A stretch of DNA of 64,000 bases, from contig JAJFVE010000153.1 of NCBI GenBank assembly GCA_021371965.1, positions 61,885 through 125,884 on the forward strand, given 5' to 3'. The notes under the pieces are model-generated. The model did not search any database, was not told the origin of the DNA, and saw only the letters and a program-made list of their open reading frames with translations. Positions 41,734-50,850 of the stretch are shown piece after piece (the stretch's first letter is position 1; every line of letters starts with the position of its first letter). Origin of the DNA: Planctomycetaceae bacterium. Lineage in GTDB: Bacteria > Planctomycetota > Phycisphaerae > SM23-33. The position numbers and the translations under genes are program-made.

Positions 41734-43218
41734 TCAGCCCGCCGTGCGGCGATGTCGCAGGCGGTCCAACGCCACCGCGACGACAATGATCGCTCCGGTG
41801 ACGATCTCCTTGATGTACTTGGGCCAGCCGCATTGGTCGGCGCCAACGGAGATCACCTTGACGATCAAAGCACCCACTAGTGTACCAAGAATGGACCCTT
41901 CCCCTCCAGACAAACTGCCACCGCCGATGACCACGGCCGCGATGACGTCCAGCTCGTACCCCGCTCCGGCCGTCGGGTCACCCACAGTGGTGTAGGAGAG
42001 CATCATCAGTCCGGCCAGTCCGGCGGCGGCCCCAACAACCATGTAGACCTTGATCTTCACCCGCGTCACGTTTACGCCGCAAAGGCGGGCGGTGGCCTCG
42101 TTGGAACCCACGGCAAAAACGTGCCGCCCGAATCGTGTGTATCGCAGCACGCCGCCGGCCATAAGCGCCATCACCAGCATCAGCCACGCTCCGGCCGCCC
42201 ATCCCCAGGTGAACCAGCCCAAGAATGCGGCCGCGAGATACCACACCAACGGGATCAGCACCAGGAGCACCTGTCGCAAGCCACCGCTGTTGACGGGGTA
42301 TCGGCCAGCCGCCCTCCACGCCACCCATGAGGCGCAAGCGCCCAGCCCTCCGCCGATAAGCGCGAGGACCAGCCGCCACAGAATCTCGCTGTCGTAGAAT
42401 GTCCTGCCCAGGTCCACCCCCGGCCACAGAACCTTCCAGAACCACACCGTCCACACCGCCCCAGCGGACAACACCGTCCACATCATGCGCATCGGGGCAG
42501 TTCGGACCGGCCAGTCGGCCGACATGCGCCAGAACCGCACCACCGTCAGTACGCCGCCGGCCAGCACCGTCAGCGCCACGATCGCCCAGCACGTCCAGAG
42601 CACGATCGACGCCTGGGGACTCCATCTTTCGGTGGGCGAACTGAGGCTGAGCAACTGTCCCAGCCACTGCAGGTCGGGATAGATCGGTTTGGAATCGGCG
42701 ATGCCCTTGGCCAAACCGCGGAAGATCAGCATCGCCCCCAACGTCACGATGAACGGCGCGACCTTGAGGCGCGTGACGAGCAAGCCGATGACCCACCCGC
42801 ACACCGCCCCGCCGCCGATGCCGATGATCGGCGCCAGCCACAACGCCGCAGCCCGCACGGCCGGGGCGTCGGAGATGCCCACCTTCGCCAGTGCCCAACT
42901 CAGCCACGCGCCGTTGCGGATCAAGTACGACACCAGCACCGAACTCAGGGCGATCGTCGAGCCCACCGACAGATCGATGCCGCCGGCAATGATCACCATC
43001 GTCATGCCAATAGACGCCGTCGCCACGATCACCGACTGGATAATGATGTTCTCGATCTGGTTGGACGTGCCCATCTTGCCGCCCACGTCAATCAACAAGA
43101 AGAGCCCGTACACGCCCAGCAGCCCCAGCAGCGGACCGACAAACATGACCATCGCGCGCCAGGCGACCGTGTCGCCACCGGCTGGCGAACCTTCCAGGAC
43201 TGTTGCGGAGTTGTTCAC
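41734..43218 (-). CDS. Sugar ABC transporter permease (RbsC/BPD_transp_2 family) with internal extension
   Basis: A membrane permease of a ribose-type importer. The 494 residues exceed the roughly 320 usual for RbsC. The N-terminal half is canonical: GMTMVIIAGGIDLSVGSTIALSSVL (about 71-95) and VAPFIVTLGAMLIFRGLAKG (about 153-172). So is the C-terminal part: RYTRFGRHVFAVGSNEATARLCGVNV (about 359-384) and VIGGGSLSGGEGSILGTLVGALI. Between them, residues about 225-345 form an additional segment with several extra membrane helices. GTG 43218 overlaps the stop of the ATPase gene in GTGA, indicating translational coupling. Confidence 0.85.
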   Translation of the reverse strand: MNNSATVLEGSPAGGDTVAWRAMVMFVGPLLGLLGVYGLFLLIDVGGKMGTSNQIENIIIQSVIVATASIGMTMVIIAGGIDLSVGSTIALSSVLVSYLIRNGAWLSWALAKVGISDAPAVRAAALWLAPIIGIGGGAVCGWVIGLLVTRLKVAPFIVTLGAMLIFRGLAKGIADSKPIYPDLQWLGQLLSLSSPTERWSPQASIVLWTCWAIVALTVLAGGVLTVVRFWRMSADWPVRTAPMRMMWTVLSAGAVWTVWFWKVLWPGVDLGRTFYDSEILWRLVLALIGGGLGACASWVAWRAAGRYPVNSGGLRQVLLVLIPLVWYLAAAFLGWFTWGWAAGAWLMLVMALMAGGVLRYTRFGRHVFAVGSNEATARLCGVNVTRVKIKVYMVVGAAAGLAGLMMLSYTTVGDPTAGAGYELDVIAAVVIGGGSLSGGEGSILGTLVGALIVKVISVGADQCGWPKYIKEIVTGAIIVVAVALDRLRHRRTAG

Positions 43219-44753
43219 GGCAGATCTCCCGCCTGGCCGGTAGCTTCCATCATGATCCGTTGTTCACTCGTCAGGCCCACAGGGCGGGCCGGGCCCAACC
43301 GACCGCGGCTCATCACCGCGATGCGGTCGCAGATGCCCAGCAGTTCCGGCAGATAGCTGCTGACCATCAGGATCGCCTTGGGGGCGGCGCCATCCGCCCC
43401 ACAAGCGAGGCGGTCGATAAGTTGATAGATTGCCGCCTTGGCAGCCACGTCGATGCCGCGCGTCGGTTCGTCCAACAGCAGCACGTCCACGCCATGCTGC
43501 AGCAGGCGGGCGATTGCCACCTTCTGCTGGTTGCCGCCCGACAGCGCATCGACGCGCTGATCGGCCCCGCGACAGCGAATGCCCAGCCGCTCAATCCACC
43601 GCCCGGCCGCTCGCTCCTGGCGGGCCGGCAGCACCAGGTCCAGCGGTCCAAACCCGCCCAGATGCGAGAGGGTGATGTTGTCGGCAATGTTGAGCGCCAG
43701 GGCCAACCCTTCGCCTTTGCGGTCTTCGCTGACCAAGCCCATTCCCTGCGCCCATCGTCGCGCGGGCGAGGCCGCCCCGACACAGGCGCCCACGCGGATG
43801 CGCCCGTCGCGCGCGGGATCGAGGCCAAACAGCGCGCGAAGCAGTTCCGTGCGCCCCGCCCCGACCAGTCCGGCGATGCCTACCACCTCGCCACGGCGAA
43901 GTTGCAAGGTCGCCCGGAGCGGTTTGACTGTTCCGGCCAGGTCTTCAAAATCGAGCACCACCTCGCCCGTCTCGCGACGGCTGCGCGGGTACATTTCGTC
44001 GACCGTGCGCCCGACCATCATGGAGACGATTTGCCCGCTGGTGAGCTCGCCGATGGCTTGGGTGGCGACGGCGCGCCCATCGCGCAGCACCGTGACACGG
44101 TCGGCCACTTGCTGCACCTCTTCGATGAAGTGCGAGATGTAGATGACAGAGACGCCCCGGGCTTTCAGGCGGGCGATGATCTCGAAAAGGCGCAACACGT
44201 CCTGGCGGGCCAGGCTGCTGGTAGGCTCGTCGAGCACCAGCACACGACAGCCCACCGCCAGAGCGCGGGCGATCTCGACGAGCTGCTGGGCAGCCACCGA
44301 CAGCGAACCCACCAGCGCGTCGGGCTGCAGTTCCGGGTGGTCGAGTTGGGCCAGCGCCTCGGCGGCGCGGCGGCGCACCTGGCCCCATCGCACCAGCGGG
44401 CCCAGGGTCGGCTCCATGCCCAGCAGGATGTTCTCCTGCACGCTCAGGTGCGGCGCCAGCGAGAGTTCCTGATAGACCATGCTCACGCCGCCACAGCGGG
44501 CCGCCAGTGGATCGGCTGGATGATAGGATTGGCCGTCGAGGGTCATCGAGCCCTGGTCGGCCTCGTGGGCGCCTGAGAGCACTTTCATGAGCGTGCTCTT
44601 GCCCGCGCCGTTTTCGCCCACCAGCGCGTGCACTTCTCCCGCGGCGACGACCAGGTCTACCCCGTCCAGCGCCACCGTGGGTCCAAACCGCTTGCGGACG
44701 CCTCGCATCTCCAGGCGCGCCCGCGGGCGACCGTCTGACCTTACTTCAACCAT
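43215..44753 (-). CDS. Sugar ABC transporter ATP-binding protein (RbsA/MglA type)
   Basis: A 512-residue cytoplasmic protein with two fused ABC domains, as in ribose and galactose importers. The first domain has Walker A GENGAGKSTLMK (about 52-63), a signature region SVAAQQLVEIARAL and Walker B RVLVLDEPTSSL. The second has GLVGAGRTELLRAL (degenerate Walker A, usual in this family), signature SGGNQQKVAIARLL and Walker B VLLLDEPTRGID. The ATG at 44753 overlaps the end of the binding-protein gene by 13 bases. Middle gene of a binding protein-ATPase-permease operon. Confidence 0.93.
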   Translation of the reverse strand: MVEVRSDGRPRARLEMRGVRKRFGPTVALDGVDLVVAAGEVHALVGENGAGKSTLMKVLSGAHEADQGSMTLDGQSYHPADPLAARCGGVSMVYQELSLAPHLSVQENILLGMEPTLGPLVRWGQVRRRAAEALAQLDHPELQPDALVGSLSVAAQQLVEIARALAVGCRVLVLDEPTSSLARQDVLRLFEIIARLKARGVSVIYISHFIEEVQQVADRVTVLRDGRAVATQAIGELTSGQIVSMMVGRTVDEMYPRSRRETGEVVLDFEDLAGTVKPLRATLQLRRGEVVGIAGLVGAGRTELLRALFGLDPARDGRIRVGACVGAASPARRWAQGMGLVSEDRKGEGLALALNIADNITLSHLGGFGPLDLVLPARQERAAGRWIERLGIRCRGADQRVDALSGGNQQKVAIARLLQHGVDVLLLDEPTRGIDVAAKAAIYQLIDRLACGADGAAPKAILMVSSYLPELLGICDRIAVMSRGRLGPARPVGLTSEQRIMMEATGQAGDLP

Positions 44754-45826
44754 TTGTCCAGGTCGGGCGCGATGAGGTCTTTCTTGGCCGGATCGGCATC
44801 GGGCTTGGTGATGTCTTCCAGATCCTTGGCCGTGATCACCGTCGCGCCGCTGTTGACGTTCTTGGCAGGCGTCTTGCCGTCAAGCTTCTCCGCGAGCGTC
44901 ACCACGCCCAGATAACCCATGTTGATGGGGTTCTGCAGCACCAGCGCGTCGATGTGCCCTTCCTTGAGCCCGCCCAGCAACCGCTCGCCGCCATCAAAGC
45001 CCACGAATTTGACCTTGCCCGCCAGGCGTTTCTGCCGCAGGGCCTGCAGCATCCCCAGGGCCGTCGACTGGTTGGGACAGAAAATTCCTTGGATCGTCAG
45101 ATTGCCTTCGGCGTCGGAGAACTTCTCCAGAAGCGTCGTCGCCGCCTGCTGCGCTTCGACGGTCGTGGCGCCGGCGTACTGATCTAGCGGGCTGACGAGT
45201 TCGAGTCCGCCGTCCTTGGCGGCCTTGACGAACCCTTCCTCGCGGGCGATGGTGCTGGCCGAACCTTCCATATACCGCAGCATGATGACCTTGCCCTTAC
45301 CACCCAGCGCCGCGGCCAGGTGCTTGCCGCCGTTGGCGCCACCGACGAAGTTGTCAGTAGCCACGAAGCTGACGATGTCCGGGGTATCCAACGCCGAGTC
45401 GATGATGACCACCGGGACGTTCTTCTTCATCGCGCTTTCGACGGGGCGCACCAGCGCCTTGCTGTCCAGCGGAGCCAGCACGATGCCCGCCACGTCCTTG
45501 GTAACCATGTTGTCGACCATCTCGATCTGCTTGGACTTCTCCGACTCGTTGTCCGGACCTATCCAGACGATCTCGATGTTCTTGCCCTTGGCGGCCAGTT
45601 CGCGCTGCGCCTTGATCGCCCCGGCATGGACACTCTGCCAGTATTCGTGGGCCGTCCCCTTGGGGATCACGGCGATGGTGAGCTTCTTCACCTCGGCTGG
45701 CACGGCCTTGGCGGCCGGCTGCGTCGTGGCCTTGGCGCCCTCGTCGCCGGAGGTCTGCTGCTTGCTGCAGCTCATCGCAACCAGCGCCATCGTCAAGCAC
45801 AGCGTGACAGATATCCATTTGTTCAT
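44741..45826 (-). CDS. Sugar ABC transporter substrate-binding lipoprotein (Peripla_BP_4 type)
   Basis: A 361-residue lipoprotein that captures the sugar for the importer. The signal peptide ends at MSCSKQQ (Cys near residue 20). The ribose-binding-protein fold is clear: KLTIAVIPKGTAHEYWQSV, NIEIVWIGPDNESEKSKQIEMVDNMV, GIVLAPLDSKALVRPVESA and PVVIIDSALDT. The ligand is probably a pentose, hexose or small oligosaccharide. ATG 45826 follows AAAGGGA at eight bases, better than the ATG two codons earlier. First gene of the operon with the ATPase and permease. Confidence 0.9.
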   Translation of the reverse strand: MNKWISVTLCLTMALVAMSCSKQQTSGDEGAKATTQPAAKAVPAEVKKLTIAVIPKGTAHEYWQSVHAGAIKAQRELAAKGKNIEIVWIGPDNESEKSKQIEMVDNMVTKDVAGIVLAPLDSKALVRPVESAMKKNVPVVIIDSALDTPDIVSFVATDNFVGGANGGKHLAAALGGKGKVIMLRYMEGSASTIAREEGFVKAAKDGGLELVSPLDQYAGATTVEAQQAATTLLEKFSDAEGNLTIQGIFCPNQSTALGMLQALRQKRLAGKVKFVGFDGGERLLGGLKEGHIDALVLQNPINMGYLGVVTLAEKLDGKTPAKNVNSGATVITAKDLEDITKPDADPAKKDLIAPDLDKWLK

Positions 45827-45909
45827 GAGCATTCCCTTTCGCAGGATTCAATAGATTACATGCGCCAACATGATAACACGGAAACAGGGAAGTGCAAAAC
45901 CGGGAACTC

Positions 45910-46998
45910 CTATCTCATCGTGATCTTCTTGTCCAGCACCGTCTGGCCGCCCCGCTGGAGGTTGATGCGGTAGTCGCCCGGACCACCCAACGCGGCGAGG
46001 GGAATCTCGATAGTCTGGCCGGCCTGGGCCGACCAGGTGAAGGGGCGGCTGAAGAGAGTCCTGTTGGAGTTGTTCTCGGGCGTCACCGTTAAGGTGAAAG
46101 GGTTGCGGTCGGCCGCGGGCGGCAGGTGGAGCGTCACCATCATTGCCCCGTCGCTGGGCGAGAAGGTCGAGGTCTCCTTCATCCCCCCGCCCTCGGCGCG
46201 ACGCGAGGTTTCGATCGCCCCGGGGGTCACCTTCACCGTTTCCGGCGAGGGGGCAATGATCTGCACCAACTGCCGCGCCGCGTCCTGGGCGGCGCGGCCG
46301 AGCGATTGCTCCATCGTCAACCGCGTCGGGCCGACTGACACCACCGTAGCGGTGCGGCTGGCGGACGCCAAATGCTGCCCGTCGCTGACGCGATACAACT
46401 CGACCGTCGCGGCCGCCGTCGCCTGATTCTCATACGTGTACGCGGTGTAATATCCCGAACCATACGGGCCGTAGAGCGGGTACGGGTACGGCGCGTACGG
46501 GCCGTAAGGAAAGGAATCTTGAACAATTACGGGCTGAACGCTGAGGGCGGTAACTTGCCCCAGCAGCACAAGGTCTATTCCGCCGCGGCGGCGAAGGGCC
46601 GCCAAGAGATGATCGAGCGGCGGCCCCGAGGCCGTGGGCACGACGTAGTAGTACTCGGCCGACGGTTGCCCTTGGGGCGTCGGCTGCGACGCCGGCGGCG
46701 AGATCGGCGCTGAAGGCATCGTCAAACCCGCCGCTTGCAGTTCGGCCAACAGTTGCGGACCCGAGGCGACGCGGTAGGCGCCGTTGTCGGCCAGCGCGTC
46801 GACCAGGCGGTCGGTGAAGAAGACCCCCGACGGCGGTTCCGGCGGCAAGGGGGCAAAGGGCATCACGGCGATCGTCCGCAGTTCGGGGCTGTAGAACGCC
46901 GGATAGTGCATGACAGTGATTGCCTTGCCGCACCCTCCCGCAGCCACACATGCAACCGCCAGGAACCCCAGACCCGCAATTCTCGCGATACGATGCAT
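45910..46998 (-). CDS. Envelope lipoprotein with GNA1162/CsgG-like N-terminal part
   Basis: A 362-residue lipoprotein; the signal peptide ends AAGGC (Cys near residue 23). The first domain (about 25-160) has LRTIAVMPFAPLPPEPPSGVFFTDRLVDAL and LLAALRRRGGIDLVLLGQVTAL, a layout seen in outer-membrane assembly lipoproteins such as CsgG, LpoB and GNA1162. An aromatic, low-complexity YGPYAPYPYPLYGPYGSGYY stretch follows (about 165-185). The C-terminal third is beta-rich and resembles an Ig-like domain. The ATG at 46998 has GGGAG seven bases upstream. It is divergent from the fucosidase gene. Its role is probably in envelope assembly; this is not certain. Confidence 0.55.
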   Translation of the reverse strand: MHRIARIAGLGFLAVACVAAGGCGKAITVMHYPAFYSPELRTIAVMPFAPLPPEPPSGVFFTDRLVDALADNGAYRVASGPQLLAELQAAGLTMPSAPISPPASQPTPQGQPSAEYYYVVPTASGPPLDHLLAALRRRGGIDLVLLGQVTALSVQPVIVQDSFPYGPYAPYPYPLYGPYGSGYYTAYTYENQATAAATVELYRVSDGQHLASASRTATVVSVGPTRLTMEQSLGRAAQDAARQLVQIIAPSPETVKVTPGAIETSRRAEGGGMKETSTFSPSDGAMMVTLHLPPAADRNPFTLTVTPENNSNRTLFSRPFTWSAQAGQTIEIPLAALGGPGDYRINLQRGGQTVLDKKITMR

Positions 46999-47131
46999 GC
47001 CGGATCTCCCAGTAAGACAACGAGATAATTCTATCTCGCTGCCGCCTCAGCGACGAGAAAACGCCGCTGCCTGGTTCCGCCCCATCCTTCCGCCATTCCA
47101 TTTTTTCGCCGTTTCTGATATTCACACGTTC

Positions 47132-48301
47132 ATGACCAAACGACCATCCGACAAGTTCCGCTGGTTCAATGAAGCACGATATGGGATGTTCCTGCACTGG
47201 GGCCTGTACTCGCAGCTCGAGCGGGGCGAGCTCATCATGCACACCGAGCAGATCCCGGTCGGCGAATACGAGAAGCTGGCCGACACCTGGACGGTGCGGG
47301 GCAACCCCGCGCGGGCGTGGGCTCGCCTGGCCAGGCAGGCCGGCATGAAATACATGGTCCTCACGGCCAAGCACTGCGACGGGTTCTGCCTGTGGAACTC
47401 GCGGGTGACCGGCTACAACGCCGCCCGGCGCGGGCCACGGCGAGACCTGCTGGCCCAGTACGTGGCGGCTGCCCGCGCCGAGGGCATGCGCGTCGGGTTC
47501 TATTACTCGTTCGTGGATTGGCATAATCCCGATTGCCAGGCGTTCAACGACAGCCCCGCCGCGCGGCGGCGATTCGTCGAGTTTACACGGGGGCTCATCG
47601 GCGAACTGCTGAGCAACTATGGGCCAATCGACATGCTCTGGTATGACGCGATCTGGCCCTTCAACGCCCGCACGCTGCAAAGCCGCCGCCTCGACCAGCT
47701 CGTGCGCCGCCTGCAGCCGCACATCCTCACCAACGATCGCTCCTGGATTCCCGGCGACTTCACCACCACCGAAGGGCGCATCGTGCCCTCCCTGCCCGGC
47801 CGCAACTGGGAAGCGTGCATGATGACCAACGATTCCTGGGGCTACGCCGCGCGCCCCTCGTGCGACTGGATCTGTCCGCGCGACATTCTGCGCATGATCC
47901 GCTCGGTGACCGGCGCCGGCGGCAATCTGCTGCTCAACGTCGGCCCCAAGGCCGACGGCTCGCTGCCGCCCCAGGCCGCCCCACTGCTGACCACCGCCGG
48001 CAAGTGGCTGGCACAAAACGGCGAAGCCGTTTATGGAAAGATGGACCGCCGCCACGAACCGCTCAATGACTGCTGGACGCACAAAGGCGACAGCGGCTAC
48101 TACTGGTTCACCGTATGCTATCCCCACGGCCGCATCGCCATCGGCGCCGTCGACCGCCGCGTGCAAAGCGTGACGCTTCTGCCCGGCGGCAAGAGCCTGA
48201 AGTTCAAACAGGAAGGCGCTCGCCTGATCATCGAGAATCTTCCTGTGCGCAATCCCGATCCCATCGCGCAAATGCCCATCCTGAAAGTGCAGTTTGGATG
48301 A
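47132..48301 (+). CDS. Alpha-L-fucosidase-like glycoside hydrolase (GH29)
   Basis: A 389-residue glycosidase. The GH29 N-terminal pattern is clear: WFNEARYGMFLHWGLYS (about 11-27), a YMVLTAKHCDGFCLWNS segment (about 75-91) and FYYSFVDWHNPD (about 132). The nucleophile is in IDMLWYDAIWP (Asp near residue 172). NLLLNVGPKADGSL and a final beta-domain complete the fold. It removes alpha-L-fucose, or related sugars, from glycans. There is no signal peptide, so it is probably cytoplasmic. No ribosome binding site is evident upstream of ATG 47132, and the frame is open upstream. It converges on the transglutaminase-esterase gene across a palindromic repeat. Confidence 0.85.
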   Translation: MTKRPSDKFRWFNEARYGMFLHWGLYSQLERGELIMHTEQIPVGEYEKLADTWTVRGNPARAWARLARQAGMKYMVLTAKHCDGFCLWNSRVTGYNAARRGPRRDLLAQYVAAARAEGMRVGFYYSFVDWHNPDCQAFNDSPAARRRFVEFTRGLIGELLSNYGPIDMLWYDAIWPFNARTLQSRRLDQLVRRLQPHILTNDRSWIPGDFTTTEGRIVPSLPGRNWEACMMTNDSWGYAARPSCDWICPRDILRMIRSVTGAGGNLLLNVGPKADGSLPPQAAPLLTTAGKWLAQNGEAVYGKMDRRHEPLNDCWTHKGDSGYYWFTVCYPHGRIAIGAVDRRVQSVTLLPGGKSLKFKQEGARLIIENLPVRNPDPIAQMPILKVQFG

Positions 48302-48305
48302 AACA

Positions 48306-48407
48306 GATCCTAGATCCTCGGTCCTGGATCCTAGGTTCGGGCCTGGATCTAACCTGACGATTAGAATCTTGTTTTCACCTAGGATCGAGGATATGGGACC
48401 TAGGATC
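48306..48407. repeat. GATCCTAGG-type palindromic repeat, copy 3
   Basis: The left arm (48306-48335) and right arm (48378-48407) are imperfect 30-bp inverted copies of GATCCTAGxTCC units. It fills the gap between two convergent genes and could stop transcription from both sides. Confidence 0.75.
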
Positions 48408-48411
48408 TTAT

Positions 48412-50835
48412 TCACTTCGGCTTTGTCGCCGGCTGAGGCAGCTTGATCTTCAGATCGATCTTCGCGCTGAACATGTACTGGAAATCGCCGCGGGCCTGGA
48501 GGGTTTCGCAGAGCGTCTTGAGCGAAGGATTGAGTTTGTGCTCGCTACAGACGCCGTTGGCGGTAACGACGACGGGCTTGGCGAAGTCGATCAGCCGCTC
48601 GTCCAGCAGCAGTGTGATGTTCGGGGCCTTATCGCTGGTGAGCGTGACGGCGTTGTTGTCGCACTGGGCATCGATCTGGGCGGTGGGGATTCCCGTCACG
48701 CCCAGCCAGTTGAAGAACGGCCGCTGGTCGCAGACGGTCCAGCTTACATGCCGCGGCAGCGGATTGCGCACGTGCGGGTACATGTCGGCAATCTTGTCGC
48801 GGTCGGGCAGGCCGCCGTGGCCGTGATTGATCTCCTCCATCGTCACCGGGTAGATGTCGGTGCGATCGCCGCGGAGCCTGTCGATCTCCTTCTTGAGCCA
48901 CTTGTTGCGGTCGTAGCGCCCGTAGGCGGTGTCACGCGTGCCGATCATGTACGTGAACTGCGTGTTACGCAGGTTCCGCGGCCAATCATTGAAGTCATAC
49001 GGCGCTGCCGCCGAGGCATGCACCGCGGCGAAGAAATCGGCCATGATCATGCCCTGGAAGAACGCCCCGTACCCGCCATGCGAGTAGCCCATGATATAGA
49101 CCTTGTTGGGGTCGATGTCGGCGAAGACGGCCAGCTCGCGGATAAGCTTCTCGGTCAAGTGCAGGTTGTAGCCGGCGTAGAAACCGTTCCAGTCGTTGGT
49201 CGGGGCGCGGATGGCCAGGTACAGGTACCCGCCTTTCTCCGGATGGTCTTTATAGTAAATCTGCATCACTCCCCACTGCTGGTCGTTGACCTCCTGAGGG
49301 GCCCCGCCGCCGCCGTGCATCGCGATGAACAGCGGCCAGCCGTTGTCGGGCATCGTGCCGACAGCCCGGACGACGTAGGGGCTGGTGTACTTGTCCCACG
49401 TGACCTTCGAGCCCTTGACGTCGGCCTCGTATTCCGTGCGGACGCAACCGCTGATGTACGCCGCCCAGGCGGCCTTGCGCACAAACTGCGGATGCTGGGC
49501 CAGCATCTCGTCGGCGGCCGTGTCGAAGGCGATGGCGCCCCGCTTGTCGGGCGCCGCCTGAAAATATTGCTTGAGTGCCTTGGCGACGGCCGCGCCTTGC
49601 GGCGATTCCAGCAGCGTCCGCTCCTCCTGCGTCGGCGTCAGGCGTGGCGAGACCTTCGGCCTTGCCTGATCGAGGGCGAGCGTCAGCTCCTGTCCGTCCT
49701 TCTCCATCGCCAGCAGGTGCTTGAGCGTGAAGTTCAGCAGCGACGCCTCGATGAGGTACTTCTTGCCCAGCGGCACGGTGATGACGAGCTTGTCGTTGAG
49801 GTCGTTGCGCTCATCCTTGGCTGTGCCGTCGAAGAGCTTCTTGCCCGCCTCGTCGGTGACGACGAGTTTGGCGGGGACGCGCTGCTTTTTCGGCCCGGCG
49901 ACCACCGTCAGCGTCAGTCGCCCCTGCCCCGGCGGCGGGGGCGGAACCTTCGCGGCATATGCCGTGGTGACGTTGACGGCTGGCACATAGTCGACCCTCG
50001 GCGCCCACGAAAGCAGGAACCGCGTGGGCGTGCGTTTGAAGCTCGATGCGTAGATCGCATGGACGGGGTCGTTGGCCAGGGCGCCGGCGGCGCGGCCGAC
50101 GAACCAGGCGATGTCCAGCTTGTCGCCGGTGGCCTCGGCGGCGCCGGTGAAGTGCCATCCGCCGTCCCAGACCTCCAGCCAGGAATGGTTGCCGCTGCCG
50201 TCGGTCCAGATCGTACCGACGAACCGCGCCGGAATGCCGACCGCGCGGCAGGCGTCGACGGCCAGGATCGCCAGGCCGGTGCACGAGGCCTTGCCCGAGG
50301 CGATCGATTCATACGGGCTCTGGTCGGGCTTGGCCCGCTCGGTCGAGTACCGCACCTTCAGCAGCGGGAAGACCTTGGTGTTGATGGCCCCGGCGGCGGC
50401 CGTGATCGTCTTGCAGTCCTTGATCAGCGGCAGGAAGCGCGTGTAGAAGTCTTTCCGCCAGTTGTCGCGCCGCTCGTTGAGACAGGCGTAAGGCAGGATC
50501 TCGTTGAGGAACATCTCCTTCGAGAGGGTCTTGCCCCAGGGGACCTGGGCCATCACCTTGTAGGCGCAGTCGACGTTCTCGAGCAGGAACTCCGCCGACA
50601 GGCTCGTCAGGTCGCGCGGCGGCATGTTGGCGATGAGGAACTCCAGGCCCTCTCGCTGACCGGTCGGCACTTTGTCCAGCGCCGCCTGAAGCTGGGGAGC
50701 GTTCGCCCCGGCCGCCTTGAGGGCCGCCGTGATCTCGGGCGAGGCGGGTCTTGTCACCTGCCCCAACCCGGCGCTCGTCCAGATCAGAAAGCCAATCCCC
50801 GCCGCCATCGCCGCTGCACAGGTTCGATAGTTCAT
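48412..50835 (-). CDS. Transglutaminase-like domain fused to a C-terminal esterase domain
   Basis: An 807-residue exported protein with a signal peptide (1-25, ending GLGQ). The first part contains a transglutaminase/protease-like core: GKASCTGLAILAVDACRAVGIPARFVG with the catalytic Cys near residue 185, NHSWLEVWDGGWH with the His near 221, and a nearby Asp. A beta-rich linker follows (about 300-395). The last half is an alpha/beta hydrolase of the PHB depolymerase/feruloyl esterase type: LFIAMHGGGGAPQ (oxyanion), MGYSHGGYGAFF (nucleophile Ser near 612) and EEINHGHGGLPD (His). It is the last gene of the redox block, 15 bases after the thioredoxin gene stop. Role in envelope or glycan modification is inferred. 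Confidence 0.75.
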   Translation of the reverse strand: MNYRTCAAAMAAGIGFLIWTSAGLGQVTRPASPEITAALKAAGANAPQLQAALDKVPTGQREGLEFLIANMPPRDLTSLSAEFLLENVDCAYKVMAQVPWGKTLSKEMFLNEILPYACLNERRDNWRKDFYTRFLPLIKDCKTITAAAGAINTKVFPLLKVRYSTERAKPDQSPYESIASGKASCTGLAILAVDACRAVGIPARFVGTIWTDGSGNHSWLEVWDGGWHFTGAAEATGDKLDIAWFVGRAAGALANDPVHAIYASSFKRTPTRFLLSWAPRVDYVPAVNVTTAYAAKVPPPPPGQGRLTLTVVAGPKKQRVPAKLVVTDEAGKKLFDGTAKDERNDLNDKLVITVPLGKKYLIEASLLNFTLKHLLAMEKDGQELTLALDQARPKVSPRLTPTQEERTLLESPQGAAVAKALKQYFQAAPDKRGAIAFDTAADEMLAQHPQFVRKAAWAAYISGCVRTEYEADVKGSKVTWDKYTSPYVVRAVGTMPDNGWPLFIAMHGGGGAPQEVNDQQWGVMQIYYKDHPEKGGYLYLAIRAPTNDWNGFYAGYNLHLTEKLIRELAVFADIDPNKVYIMGYSHGGYGAFFQGMIMADFFAAVHASAAAPYDFNDWPRNLRNTQFTYMIGTRDTAYGRYDRNKWLKKEIDRLRGDRTDIYPVTMEEINHGHGGLPDRDKIADMYPHVRNPLPRHVSWTVCDQRPFFNWLGVTGIPTAQIDAQCDNNAVTLTSDKAPNITLLLDERLIDFAKPVVVTANGVCSEHKLNPSLKTLCETLQARGDFQYMFSAKIDLKIKLPQPATKPK

Positions 50836-50850
50836 GGTCGCGTGAGCCCG

